A stretch of 64,000 nt of DNA from Planctomycetota bacterium. GTDB lineage: Bacteria; Planctomycetota; Planctomycetia; Pirellulales; Pirellulaceae. Below are positions 18,234 to 25,657 of this stretch, one piece after another. The notes under the pieces are model-generated. The model was given only the letters and a program-made list of their open reading frames with translations, was not told the DNA's origin and did no database searches. The stretch lies in the NCBI GenBank assembly GCA_014381825.1, contig JACNKX010000107.1:96485-160484 (forward strand). Direction: 5' to 3'. Numbering within the stretch: position 1 is the first letter of the stretch; the number at the start of each line of letters is the position of its first letter. The translations under genes were made by a program, and so were the position numbers.

Positions 18234-18518
18234 CTATCCCGCCGGGTTCTCAATCCAACTGGCGTAGCATGTCATGCAAAGGTGGATCGTCAATCGCTGA
18301 CTTTGCGAAGTGAAATCCTGCAACTCCGCAACGAGCGCGTTGATCTCGCTTTTGAAATCGCGGGACATGTCGTCCTCCCCCAAAACCGGCGGCGTTGGAT
18401 CAGCCTTTGCATCGATCTCGACAACATAGAACTCGCCTCGACCGGGAGTCAACTCTTTGACGCACCGAGCGCAAATAATCGGCGCATCTTCCTCTTCGGC
18501 TTCCAATGCTTCACCCAA
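18234..18518 (-). CDS. Small protein with two CxxC pairs, unknown function
   Basis: 94 residues. An acidic N-terminus (GEALEAEEEDAP) leads to ICARCVKELTPGRGEFYVVEIDA, a helical middle (KSEINALVAELQDFTSQSQ), then LCMTCYASWIENPAG. The two CxxC pairs (CARC, CMTC) about 60 residues apart look like a zinc ribbon or rubredoxin-like knuckle. Its stop lies 43 bp upstream of the DUF389 gene start on the same strand, so the two may be co-transcribed. I do not recognise a named family. Confidence 0.7.
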   Translation of the reverse strand: MGEALEAEEEDAPIICARCVKELTPGRGEFYVVEIDAKADPTPPVLGEDDMSRDFKSEINALVAELQDFTSQSQRLTIHLCMTCYASWIENPAG

Positions 18519-18710
18519 TCAACTGAGATATCGCACGTCACGAAGCGAGAATGGTCCATTCCGAGCTTCGATGTTTCATACCGCGGTGGGATTGTACCAA
18601 GATCCAACGTCACACGTCATCCAGGGAGCGCCTCGCAGAAAGTCGCACAGATGGGCGAAGTCTTCTCGCCTTGCTTTATCAGAGTTTGATCTTGGGATTG
18701 GAAAGAAGCG

Positions 18711-18779
18711 GTAGGGTGCCGGCGCTAGCCGCACCTTGCATCCGAAACACCCTTGGTGCGGCTGACGCCGGCACCCTAC
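18711..18779. repeat. Inverted repeat, 25-nt arms
   Basis: Arms 18711-18735 and 18755-18779 are reverse complements at 23 of 25 positions around a 19-nt loop. The core GTAGGGTGCCGGCG is GC-rich. It lies between convergently arranged neighbourhoods and is not related in sequence to the element at 4701/47663. It looks like a REP- or MITE-type hairpin; a terminator role is less likely because no T-run follows. Confidence 0.9.
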
Positions 18780-18919
18780 GACTAGAGTTCCGGACGCTCG
18801 AAGACTCGCCGCCCAACACCCCAATTCTTAGCTTTGACAATGCACTTGTCGATCGATCCGGGCGAACTCAAACCTGAGCGTTGCTGGAACCTAACCGGCT
18901 TCATTCCGTCACAGATGCG

Positions 18920-18987
18920 TTGATTTTGCGAACGCAGCTGAATCCGCTATCCTGACTGATGAATATCGTCGTTACGAGTTCGCCAAA
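18920..18987 (+). pseudogene. Remnant of a duplicated gene end
   Basis: These 68 bp match 19683-19750 at 59 positions. In the frame ending at 18953 they encode ALILRTQLNPLS and a stop, against ALILRMQQNPLS and a stop at the end of the gene at 19269-19718; a weaker match (HSVTDA against YPITTTEA) extends upstream. An in-frame TGA upstream shows the copy is dead. The similarity continues past the stop codon, so the copied unit included 3' flanking DNA. The duplication flanks the ACP-like gene. Confidence 0.75.
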
Positions 18988-19080
18988 CGAAGTTGTAGTA
19001 CGCTAGGAACACTTGGCAGGCCGCCACGAGGTTGTCGAGCTTCTTGCTGAATCGCTTTCCAGCTCATGCTACAATGCCCC

Positions 19081-19272
19081 ATGCCCAGCGAGCGAGATGA
19101 AACGAATCGTGATCGATTGATTTCCATCATTGCTGAGCAGCTCGGAGTAACGCGGGAGAAGGTCGCGGATCGGATGCCAGATCTCGATGGCATTGCCATC
19201 GATTCACTTGATGTTGCAGGACTCGCCCTGGATATAAAAGAGGAGTTCGGCGACGACGGAACGCTACCATGA
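19081..19272 (+). CDS. Acyl carrier protein-like small protein
   Basis: 63 residues from the ATG at 19081 (an ATG at 19066 would add five). The sequence RLISIIAEQLGVTREKVAD leads to the phosphopantetheine-type motif IDSLDVAGLALDIKEEFG, where Ser in DSLD would carry the prosthetic group. Typical ACPs have about 75-80 residues; this one stops soon after helix 3 (GDDGTLP), so its C-terminus is short. It overlaps the next gene by 4 bp (ATGA), which implies translational coupling with a membrane protein. No fatty-acid or polyketide enzyme genes lie nearby, so its acyl partner is unknown. Confidence 0.7.
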   Translation: MPSERDETNRDRLISIIAEQLGVTREKVADRMPDLDGIAIDSLDVAGLALDIKEEFGDDGTLP

Positions 19273-19718
19273 CCTCCCAGCACGACAAGCCGATGCGGTG
19301 GCGGCCGAGGTTCTCGGTCAGGACGTTGGTGGTCGTCGTGACGCTGGTGTGCTTGTATGCTGCGTGCTGGGGACCAACAAAAACGACGGGCGAGGGCGAT
19401 GTATCTCGTTACGCTTCTCGTCGGACAGGATTCGATTTATCAGACGAACCTTCTGCATGGACCAAGCGGAACGTGCGGATGTTCGACGTTAAGGCGACAG
19501 TGCCGTTGGTTGTCGGCGCAACAACGCCCGGGGCACAGCGTCGCCACTACTACTTCTGGTTTCTTGGCTATGTGGCGAAGTTGCCGTATGAACGAAGCTT
19601 GCCCTCGCCTGAATTACAAGAGGAATGGTCCAATCTCGTCGAACTGGTCAGCACGTTTTATCCAATCACGACCACCGAGGCATTGATTTTGCGAATGCAG
19701 CAGAATCCGCTATCCTGA
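19269..19718 (+). CDS. Single-pass membrane protein of planctomycete type, unknown function
   Basis: 149 residues. A basic N-terminus (MRWRPRFSVRT) is followed by one membrane helix (LVVVVTLVCLYAACWG) and an extracytoplasmic domain. This RFSxRTLxxxVTLVCLY signature is common to many small planctomycete proteins of unknown role. The ATG overlaps the stop of the ACP-like gene, so both are translated together. A 68-bp copy of its 3' end lies at 18920-18987, evidence of an old local duplication. No catalytic motif is visible. Confidence 0.7.
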   Translation: MTSQHDKPMRWRPRFSVRTLVVVVTLVCLYAACWGPTKTTGEGDVSRYASRRTGFDLSDEPSAWTKRNVRMFDVKATVPLVVGATTPGAQRRHYYFWFLGYVAKLPYERSLPSPELQEEWSNLVELVSTFYPITTTEALILRMQQNPLS

Positions 19719-19750
19719 TTGATGAATATCGTTGTGACCTGTTCGGGAAA
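19683..19750 (+). repeat. Direct repeat partner of 18920-18987
   Basis: It spans the last 12 codons of the gene at 19269-19718 and 32 bp beyond, with 59 of 68 bases shared with the copy 763 bp upstream. Confidence 0.85.
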
Positions 19751-19890
19751 CTGAGTAATAAGATGATAGACGAGCGTCTGGTGACTAAACGTGCTGCATC
19801 TTGTGGTTCAGGTTACAACACGAATCGATGTGCCGGTTGGAAGCTTAGCTAACCGATCGAATTCTTTGCCTCGCAGCGGAGTCATGTTCC

Positions 19891-21798
19891 ATGATCCAAT
19901 TGCCAATGCGATTTGCCGTCGCGCTAGGGCTCTCTTGTTTGCTAGTCAGTGAAGCAAGTGCGCAACGCGCGAAGGATGCCGAGAGGATCGAAGCGCTCGT
20001 CCGTGATGGATTAGCAGCGGAATCGGCTGGTGACAATCACGCCCGACGTGTCCTCTTCGAGGCCGTCTTGGATATCGACCCGGATTCGGAGATCGCGCAT
20101 TGGCATTTAGGACACGTTCGAATCGGCGACGAGTGGAAGACGATCGCAGAGTCGGAGGATTCGGCGCTTGCGGACGTGAAGCTTAATGCGTATATCAAGC
20201 GGCGTGCGGAGTACGGTGGTTCAGTCGACGGCCAAGCACGGCTCGCGGCCTGGTGTCAGCGCAACGAGCTTGCGGATCAAGCGCGAGCGCACTGGCTTCA
20301 AGTTCTGCGTATTGATCCGAACGGCAAGCAGGGGAAGAAAGCGCTCGTCGCGCTGGACGCAACGTGGTACCGAGGAACGCTGCTGACAAAAGAACAGGCC
20401 GGATTTCAACGAGAGCTCGACGAGTTCAACGCACGAGAGTTCAAGGCGCTCACGCCGAAGATTAAGACACTGCGAGACGCCGTGTTGGATGGCGATGAAG
20501 GCGAGCGTGCTCTTGCGATTAAAGAACTCAGGAAGATCCGTGGCGATGTAGGCGTCGTAGCCATCACACGAGTTCTGCTGAAGCCAACCGACGATGCGGA
20601 CCAAACGGCCGTCCTCCAGATTGTGGCAATGAAGCATTTGAGCGCCTCGGACTCTTCCGAAGCGGTGCGAATCCTGGCCTGGCACGCAGCGATGTCTGTT
20701 CACGAGTCGGTTCGCGAAGCCGCGAGGAAAGAGCTGAGTCGATTCGAAATCTATGAATACGCACCCGTCCTGCTAGCCGGCATGACGATGCCGATCGAAG
20801 TTGGCGTGAGTACACGAATCGAAGGAAGTCGAACTGCGACGACTCTGGCCGTGTCGCGTGAAGGTCCTGGCGGCAGTCTTTTCGAGAAACAACTGCAGTC
20901 GTATCAGTCCATCGGAGGATCACCGACCATCGCGATCTTGTCGGGAACGCGAAACGTTGTCGGGACACCGACTCGGTTAGTCCATATGTGAGGCAAACTC
21001 GTGCGTGTCCCCGTGCCGGGATACCAAGATACAGTCACCGTTTCTCGCCAGTACTTTGACGACCCCGCCTACCAGTCGCGACAGCAAGCCGCCTTTCAAG
21101 CCGCTCAACGCCGAGGCCAGGCCGCCGCCGCTAGAATCGAGCTACAGAATCAGGCTACACAGCGACAGAACGAACAGATCGCCGAAGTGCTTCGCAATGC
21201 GACACAGTCGGAACGGGAGGCAAATCCTAGAGCTTGGTGGAATTGGTGGCAGGAATACACCGACGAGCATCCGGAATTGCGGGTCCAGGCTTTGCAAAGC
21301 GGGCGTGCCGATTCGCTCTTGCATCTACCGTCCAGTTCCGTCGCCATCAAAACACCGGTCTGGACAAATACCGGAAGGCGACCGATCGAACAGATACAAG
21401 TTGGTGACTTGGTGCTCGCTCGACATTTGGAAACAGGCGAACTGGCATACAAGCCAGTGCTGCAAGTGAAGCGGTCGGTCGCGCCAGCGCGCCGATTGAC
21501 CGTCAAGGATACTGAGTTCTTGTGTGCCTCCGGGCTGACTCTGTTGCGCCGCGACAAGGGCTGGTGGTTAGCTCGCGATCTGGAGACAGATTCACTTGTT
21601 CACGGCATGTTCGGGCCCGCGCCGGTCACCGATAATGTCGAGATGATCGAAGGGCCGATGCACCATCTTGTGGTCGCCGACTTCAACAACTTCTTCATCA
21701 GCGACCAAGCGGTGCTAGTACACGACGCTACGCCACCACAATCCACGACTTTGCAGTTTCGTGGTCTTGCTCCCCAAGCGAGCAACAATCAAGAGTGA
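19891..21798 (+). pseudogene. Secreted HEAT-like/Hint-domain protein split by an in-frame TGA
   Basis: Two halves sit in one frame. The first (19891-20991, 366 codons) has a signal peptide (MRFAVALGLSCLLVSEASAQ), a TPR-like part (RVLFEAVLDIDPDSEIAHWHLG) and a HEAT-like part (AVRILAWHAAMSVHESVREAARKEL). It meets TGA at 20989-20991 after RLVHM. The frame continues GKLVRVPVPGYQDTV and ends at 21798 with a Hint-like domain: VAIKTPVWTNTGRRPIEQIQ, VGDLVLARHLETGELAYKP, LVVADFNNFFISDQAVLVHD. Such TPR/HEAT-Hint proteins occur intact in planctomycetes. Here the usual Hint nucleophile and HPFW-like motifs are replaced (SVAIKTP; SGLTLLRR), so autoprocessing is doubtful. No ribosome site precedes 21001. 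CGA to TGA, or a sequence error, is the simplest cause. Confidence 0.75.
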
Positions 21799-21862
21799 CG
21801 TTGTTGCGATGTGATAGCTGGAATCGCCAGCTTTCGGCTTCCTCGAAGAACATCTGAACAAC

Positions 21863-23269
21863 CTACGCGATCAACTGAGGAATTGGTTGATTGCTAGTGA
21901 GCGTCCGCGCGATCTCGTTCGGAATTCTTGGTTCCAATCGCAGCTGTCCGATGTCGAAGACCGTGTGCATGATCGTGCCGAGCAAATTTTGAACGGTAAC
22001 GGGCTCGGAAATAGGACGGCCCGCGGTTCGATCAGAAGCACCGACGACCTGGCCCATCGGCAAACCGCCGCCCGCAAAGGCCAGCGTACACAGATTGCCC
22101 CAGTGATCGCGGCCGCCCTTCTTATTGATGCGCGGCGTACGTCCAAACTCGCCAGTGACAACTAGCAACACCTTGTCGGTAAGTCCACGTGCTTCGAGAT
22201 CTTCGATAAACGCGCTGACTGCTTTGTCGACGGATGGTCCGAGCAACGGCATTCCGTCGTCCACACCGAACGCATTGCCGTGCATGTCCCACCCAGCGCT
22301 TGTCACTGTGATGAAGCCACAACCCGCCTCGACCAATCGACGTGCCATCAGCATTTGTTTGCCAAGTGCTATCGGGGATTGACCGGGAACATTCGCTTTC
22401 TTTTTCATTAGCCACGCTGGAATCTCGAACATCGACGTGTCGTAACGCTCAACGAGGCGTGCATCTTCTTTCGACAGATCGAAGGCGTCACTCACACCAC
22501 CGACGATCACATCGAATGCTTGCTGTTGGAACCGATCGGCTCCGTTCAGAGTGCCGGCTGCATCGACGTTACGCTTGATCGCGTCGAGTTGCGTTAACAG
22601 TGCCTTTCGATCGTCGAGTCGATCGCCCGCCAGTTGTAGCTTCATGTTGTTGATCAAGTTGCCGCCGCTGCTTGGATCAAACGCTTTGTATGCCGCTGGC
22701 AAGGAGCCGATGTTGGTCACGCGATCAACCGGGCCGCCCAGACCGTTGTACAAATCGCCGACAGCCGGCGGAGTGATTACTACATTGTTTGGAATTCCCG
22801 TCGAGGAATTACTCCCGCCAGCAACTCGCGAATAGATCGTTCCCATCGTGGCTTTGGTTGGATTCCCACCGGCAGCAACCAGATCCGAAGCCGTCTTATG
22901 ACTGCCAACTCCGTGTTGAAACGAGCGGACGATGGCCAACTTGTCGGCCAACGATGCGAGTTGCGGAAGGTGGCTGCCGAAGGTCACACCAGGCAACTTC
23001 GTCTTCACTTCGCCGAACATCGCGTGATATTCAGACGGCGCGGTCATCTTGGGGTCAAACGTTTCGATCTGCGTCGGCCCGCCCTGCAAGAACAGCAAGA
23101 CGACGGCCTTGTCCTTGACGAAGCTGCTTCCCTGCGCAGCGTTCGATCGGGCCGCCATGAGCCCTGGCAAACTTAGCCCCCCAACCCCTAACGCACCAAT
23201 TTGCAGAAACTCACGGCGCGTAGCGCCTTGGCAGTTTCGGTTGTATCCTTTCCCAACGATCGACAACAT
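21863..23269 (-). CDS. DUF1501 domain-containing protein (Tat-exported)
   Basis: 468 residues from the ATG at 23269, which has GGAGG about 9 bp upstream; the frame stays open further upstream but without a signal. The Tat motif ATRREFLQIGALGVGGLSLPG is followed by the DUF1501 body: AVVLLFLQGGPTQIETFDPK, IVRSFQHGVGSH, FITVTSAGWDMHGNAF, LLVVTGEFGRTPRINKKGGRDHW and LAFAGGGLPMGQVVGASD. The metal-binding-like motifs of the alkaline-phosphatase fold (GEFGRTP, GRDHWG) are intact. No PSD1-type partner gene is adjacent. Its upstream region carries tandem palindromes (23285-23343). Confidence 0.92.
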   Translation of the reverse strand: MLSIVGKGYNRNCQGATRREFLQIGALGVGGLSLPGLMAARSNAAQGSSFVKDKAVVLLFLQGGPTQIETFDPKMTAPSEYHAMFGEVKTKLPGVTFGSHLPQLASLADKLAIVRSFQHGVGSHKTASDLVAAGGNPTKATMGTIYSRVAGGSNSSTGIPNNVVITPPAVGDLYNGLGGPVDRVTNIGSLPAAYKAFDPSSGGNLINNMKLQLAGDRLDDRKALLTQLDAIKRNVDAAGTLNGADRFQQQAFDVIVGGVSDAFDLSKEDARLVERYDTSMFEIPAWLMKKKANVPGQSPIALGKQMLMARRLVEAGCGFITVTSAGWDMHGNAFGVDDGMPLLGPSVDKAVSAFIEDLEARGLTDKVLLVVTGEFGRTPRINKKGGRDHWGNLCTLAFAGGGLPMGQVVGASDRTAGRPISEPVTVQNLLGTIMHTVFDIGQLRLEPRIPNEIARTLTSNQPIPQLIA

Positions 23270-23284
23270 CGCTATCGCCTCCAC

Positions 23285-23343
23285 TTCGCTTGTACAAATT
23301 CGCTTGTACAAAAGTTCTATCGTATCAAAGCGTACGATCGTAC
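23285..23343. promoter_or_regulatory. Tandem and palindromic repeats upstream of a DUF1501 gene
   Basis: Two perfect 14-bp tandem units (23285-23298 and 23299-23312) each contain the palindrome TTGTACAA. Twenty bases further on is a perfect 12-bp palindrome, GTACGATCGTAC, at 23332-23343. They lie 16 to 75 bp upstream of the start at 23269, a position suited to operators. No regulator is known, so this is a structural call only. Confidence 0.5.
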
Positions 23344-23436
23344 TCAATGTTTAAGCCCTTCTGGTAGTGGTTAAGAAAACCGTTCCTTGCAACAATACAC
23401 GGCGGGGAGCAAAGAATTCGTGAGGGCATAATCTGG

Positions 23437-23466
23437 TTGCATCTCGCGACTTTGCACCGGTACAAT
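23437..23466 (+). promoter_or_regulatory. Sigma70-like promoter
   Basis: TTGCAT at 23437-23442 and TACAAT at 23461-23466 are separated by 18 bp. The site points towards the lipoprotein gene at 23683 and sits in the otherwise empty 413-bp stretch 23270-23682. Confidence 0.45.
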
Positions 23467-23682
23467 GTCCACGAGAGGTGCGGTCGGGAGCTGCGAGAGG
23501 CAGAAGATACTAGTTGAGTTCTCGTTCATTTAATGGGGAGAGTTGTGAAACCACAGGCTGCAGTTGCGCAGGAAAGAGATTGTCCTGGGGCCGCCGACAC
23601 GCCATCGCGACCGTTTGGCGCACAGGACCTCTCAACAATCACTTATGCTAAATTGAGGGACGGCTTCATCGCGTTCGGAAAC

Positions 23683-24093
23683 ATGCAGAAGAATTCTGCG
23701 CGGGATGAGTTGCCGAGTTTCTCGTCTCCAACTTGGTCTGTGATAGTTCTAATTATTCTACTTGTGGCAATACTTCCAGGATGCTTTTCGGATCGCGAAG
23801 GGATGCATCGAGACAGAATTAGGCGAGCTTTCGATGACATAGAAGCGGAGATTTCCGCTGGAGATCAAGCGTTCGTTGACCGCCGCTACGATCGTGCAGC
23901 CCGGGTCTACGCTTTCGCGATTGAGAGGCTGTTTCATCTTACGGAGTTTGAGTTGGAATCAGCGTCGACTGAGCCGGCAATCGTACAGCAGTGCCAGAAC
24001 CTGGAAGAGTCCGTAACAATGAAGCTGCAACTGGCGGAGATCTCCTCGCAGGTAGTCGTTATTAGGTCTGCCATCGCTGACGTGCCACCTTGA
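23683..24093 (+). CDS. Putative lipoprotein, unknown function
   Basis: 136 residues from the ATG at 23683. A long hydrophobic segment (WSVIVLIILLVAILPGCFSD) ends in the lipobox LPGC. The rest is a helical domain (RIRRAFDDIEAEISAGDQ; RAARVYAFAIERLFHLTE) with a TPR-like flavour. An earlier in-frame ATG (23533) would add 50 residues with no signal features, so the later start is preferred, though not proven. The next gene follows 48 bp downstream on the same strand, and the two may form an operon. No named family is recognised. Confidence 0.6.
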   Translation: MQKNSARDELPSFSSPTWSVIVLIILLVAILPGCFSDREGMHRDRIRRAFDDIEAEISAGDQAFVDRRYDRAARVYAFAIERLFHLTEFELESASTEPAIVQQCQNLEESVTMKLQLAEISSQVVVIRSAIADVPP

Positions 24094-24141
24094 AGCGCTG
24101 CCGACAATCGTAGCATCTATGAAATGTGAAAAGGACGCTCA

Positions 24142-24759
24142 ATGAGTCAATGCAAGGTAATCGCAACGAGCACGAACGAACGTTGTAGGAACGACGCTAT
24201 AGAGGGTACGGAGTGTTGCTACTTTCACCGCCCCGGTGGGCATCCCTCCGCCGAGGTGTCACACACTTCTCCCGGCCTTTCAGAAGACGAGCAGAAAAGG
24301 TTTCTCGCTGCATTCGGTTTCGTTGAGCAAGAGATCTACGAGCGAACTCTCAAGAGAGTGAGGAACCACTACCTTTTGGTTACCGGCATCGTACTCGCCG
24401 TCTGGGCGAGCGCAGGCACAATACTCGCCGTTGGTGTGCGCGATAAGGCAGTTGAATCCGTCACTAAAGAGTTGTCGTCCGACATCGAATTGCGGAAGCA
24501 AGTTGCAGACGGCGCGCAGTCGCGCATTGATAATGCAACGGAGCTGCTCGACAGGTCAAGGGAACTCACGGACGCAATCGAAAAGGAGGCAGCGAGGCAC
24601 ATTGCAACTCTTTCGCCCTCAGTGAGGGAGATATCATTTATGCTTGACCAGCTCATGGAGGAAATCGGGCACACGAGGACGGAAGCAGCGAGGCGACGTG
24701 AAATCGATGATGAGTCAAGTGAGACTTCGGAGGCCGACGAGTTGCCCGATCTGCCTTGA
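24142..24759 (+). CDS. Membrane protein with N-terminal C3H zinc-knuckle-like motif and coiled coil
   Basis: 205 residues. The N-terminus has CKVIATSTNERCRNDAIEG then CCYFHRP, a C-x10-C-x8-C(C)-x2-H pattern like small zinc-binding domains that read short polypeptide tags or DNA. One membrane helix follows (YLLVTGIVLAVWASAGTILAVGV, about 75-97), then a long helical, probably coiled-coil tail with many Glu, Arg and Lys, ending in an acidic stretch. AAAAGGAC lies about 8 bp upstream of the ATG at 24142. Function is unknown; the Zn motif is inferred from spacing alone. Confidence 0.65.
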   Translation: MSQCKVIATSTNERCRNDAIEGTECCYFHRPGGHPSAEVSHTSPGLSEDEQKRFLAAFGFVEQEIYERTLKRVRNHYLLVTGIVLAVWASAGTILAVGVRDKAVESVTKELSSDIELRKQVADGAQSRIDNATELLDRSRELTDAIEKEAARHIATLSPSVREISFMLDQLMEEIGHTRTEAARRREIDDESSETSEADELPDLP

Positions 24760-24796
24760 CCCGTTGCCGATCGTGCGTTGTCAATCCAACCACCAA

Positions 24797-25111
24797 TCAA
24801 GAGTCTAAGCACTGCCATCGTTCGCGTCGCATCTCGCTCACCGACAGACCTTCGCTGTTCGCCTTCTTCAGCGACGCCGCTGCGTCATCCCATTCAAGAG
24901 CTGCATGAAAATGGGACCACCAGCGTCTTGAGTTCTTCATCTTGCTGGGACGAAATCTCGCCCAGACGGCAGACAGTTGTTCGACATGCGCGGCAGTGAT
25001 CCAACCGATTTCGCGCACAAAATCCTCGCCGCTGCCTTTGTGCTTGTTCTTCCAACGCGCGATCAACTCGCCCTTGAGCCAGTTAGATCGTGCCAGTCTG
25101 AGATTAGCGTC
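24797..25111 (-). other. Open reading stretch in frame with the ADP-ribosylglycohydrolase remnant
   Basis: Directly after the TGA at 25112-25114 the same frame stays open for 104 codons (DANLRLARSNWLKGELIARW onwards) to a stop at 24797. The composition looks protein-like (many Trp, Lys and Glu; ARWKNKHKGSGEDFVREIGW; ALEWDDAAASLKKANSEG), and an ATG lies at 25066. No family is recognised. It may be a separate small gene, or a decayed downstream part of the same locus. The stretch 24760-25111 holds nothing else. Confidence 0.35.
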
Positions 25112-25540
25112 TCAGTCCTTGTCCTTGTTTTCGCCATTGGATGCCTCGAATAGTCTTCGCCCAAGCTCGTGCAGGTAGTCTCTGTTCTCAACCTGCTCTC
25201 ACTTGCGAATGGGGATTGCTTCAATGCCTAGCTTGGCTCCAACGACAGAACCGGTGATCGTGGCAATAGAATCTGAGTCGCCGTCTGTGTTTGCTGCCAT
25301 CAGGACTGCTGCTTCGAAATCGTCGGGGCTCTTGAGGCAACTATACATCGCACTCGGGACAGCTTGTTCTGCGATCCACCCTTCTCCGATACCATCTGCG
25401 GAAAGTGCTACCTCGGAGTGAGCGCCGGTGTACGCTGCCTTCTCCCAGGAGTCCAGGAAGTCTTGATCTTGCGACCTTTCTCGGATCTCCGAGTGCATCT
25501 GCCAAGGCGCCATGCCTTGAAGTGCAATGTAGACCATCAT
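25112..25540 (-). pseudogene. Decayed ADP-ribosylglycohydrolase C-terminal fragment
   Basis: From an ATG at 25540 the frame encodes the last third of an ADP-ribosylglycohydrolase: GIGEGWIAEQAVPSAMYSCL, FEAAVLMAANTDGDSDSIAT (metal-binding GDSDS), ITGSVVGAKLGIEAIP. TGA at 25199-25201 interrupts it after IPIRK; the frame then continues EQVENRDYLHELGRRLFEA, the typical family end, and stops at 25112. The N-terminal two thirds are missing: an in-frame stop lies two codons upstream of the ATG, and the GntP gene starts just beyond. Active enzymes need the N-terminal metal ligands, so this is a remnant of an enzyme that removes ADP-ribose from proteins. Confidence 0.8.
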
Positions 25541-25657
25541 GGCCCTTCAAGCTCATCGTCGCTGGGAGGGTCGCAGCTTGAGCATCGGCCTGAATGGGCG
25601 GAAGCTGTGTGATTTGTTATGTTCGTGGCTTCTGATTTCCGATTCGGAGCCGACGTC

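Larger units (their letters stand above)
18519..19080. other. Gene-free stretch with a hairpin repeat and a gene-end remnant
   Basis: No credible full gene is present. It holds the inverted repeat at 18711-18779 and a partial copy (18920-18987) of the 3' end of the gene at 19269-19718. A sequence GCTACAAT near 19067-19074, just before the ACP-like gene, is a possible -10 box but has no good -35. Confidence 0.7.

Noticed and set aside
20989..20991. Selenocysteine at the TGA in the HEAT/Hint gene
   Set aside because: The position is not a conserved Cys, and the downstream sequence shows no tight hairpin; ordinary decay or a sequence error fits better.
25199..25201. Selenocysteine or TGA-as-Trp in the glycohydrolase remnant
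   Set aside because: The gene also lacks its N-terminus, and many intact genes here end with TGA, so a changed code is excluded.
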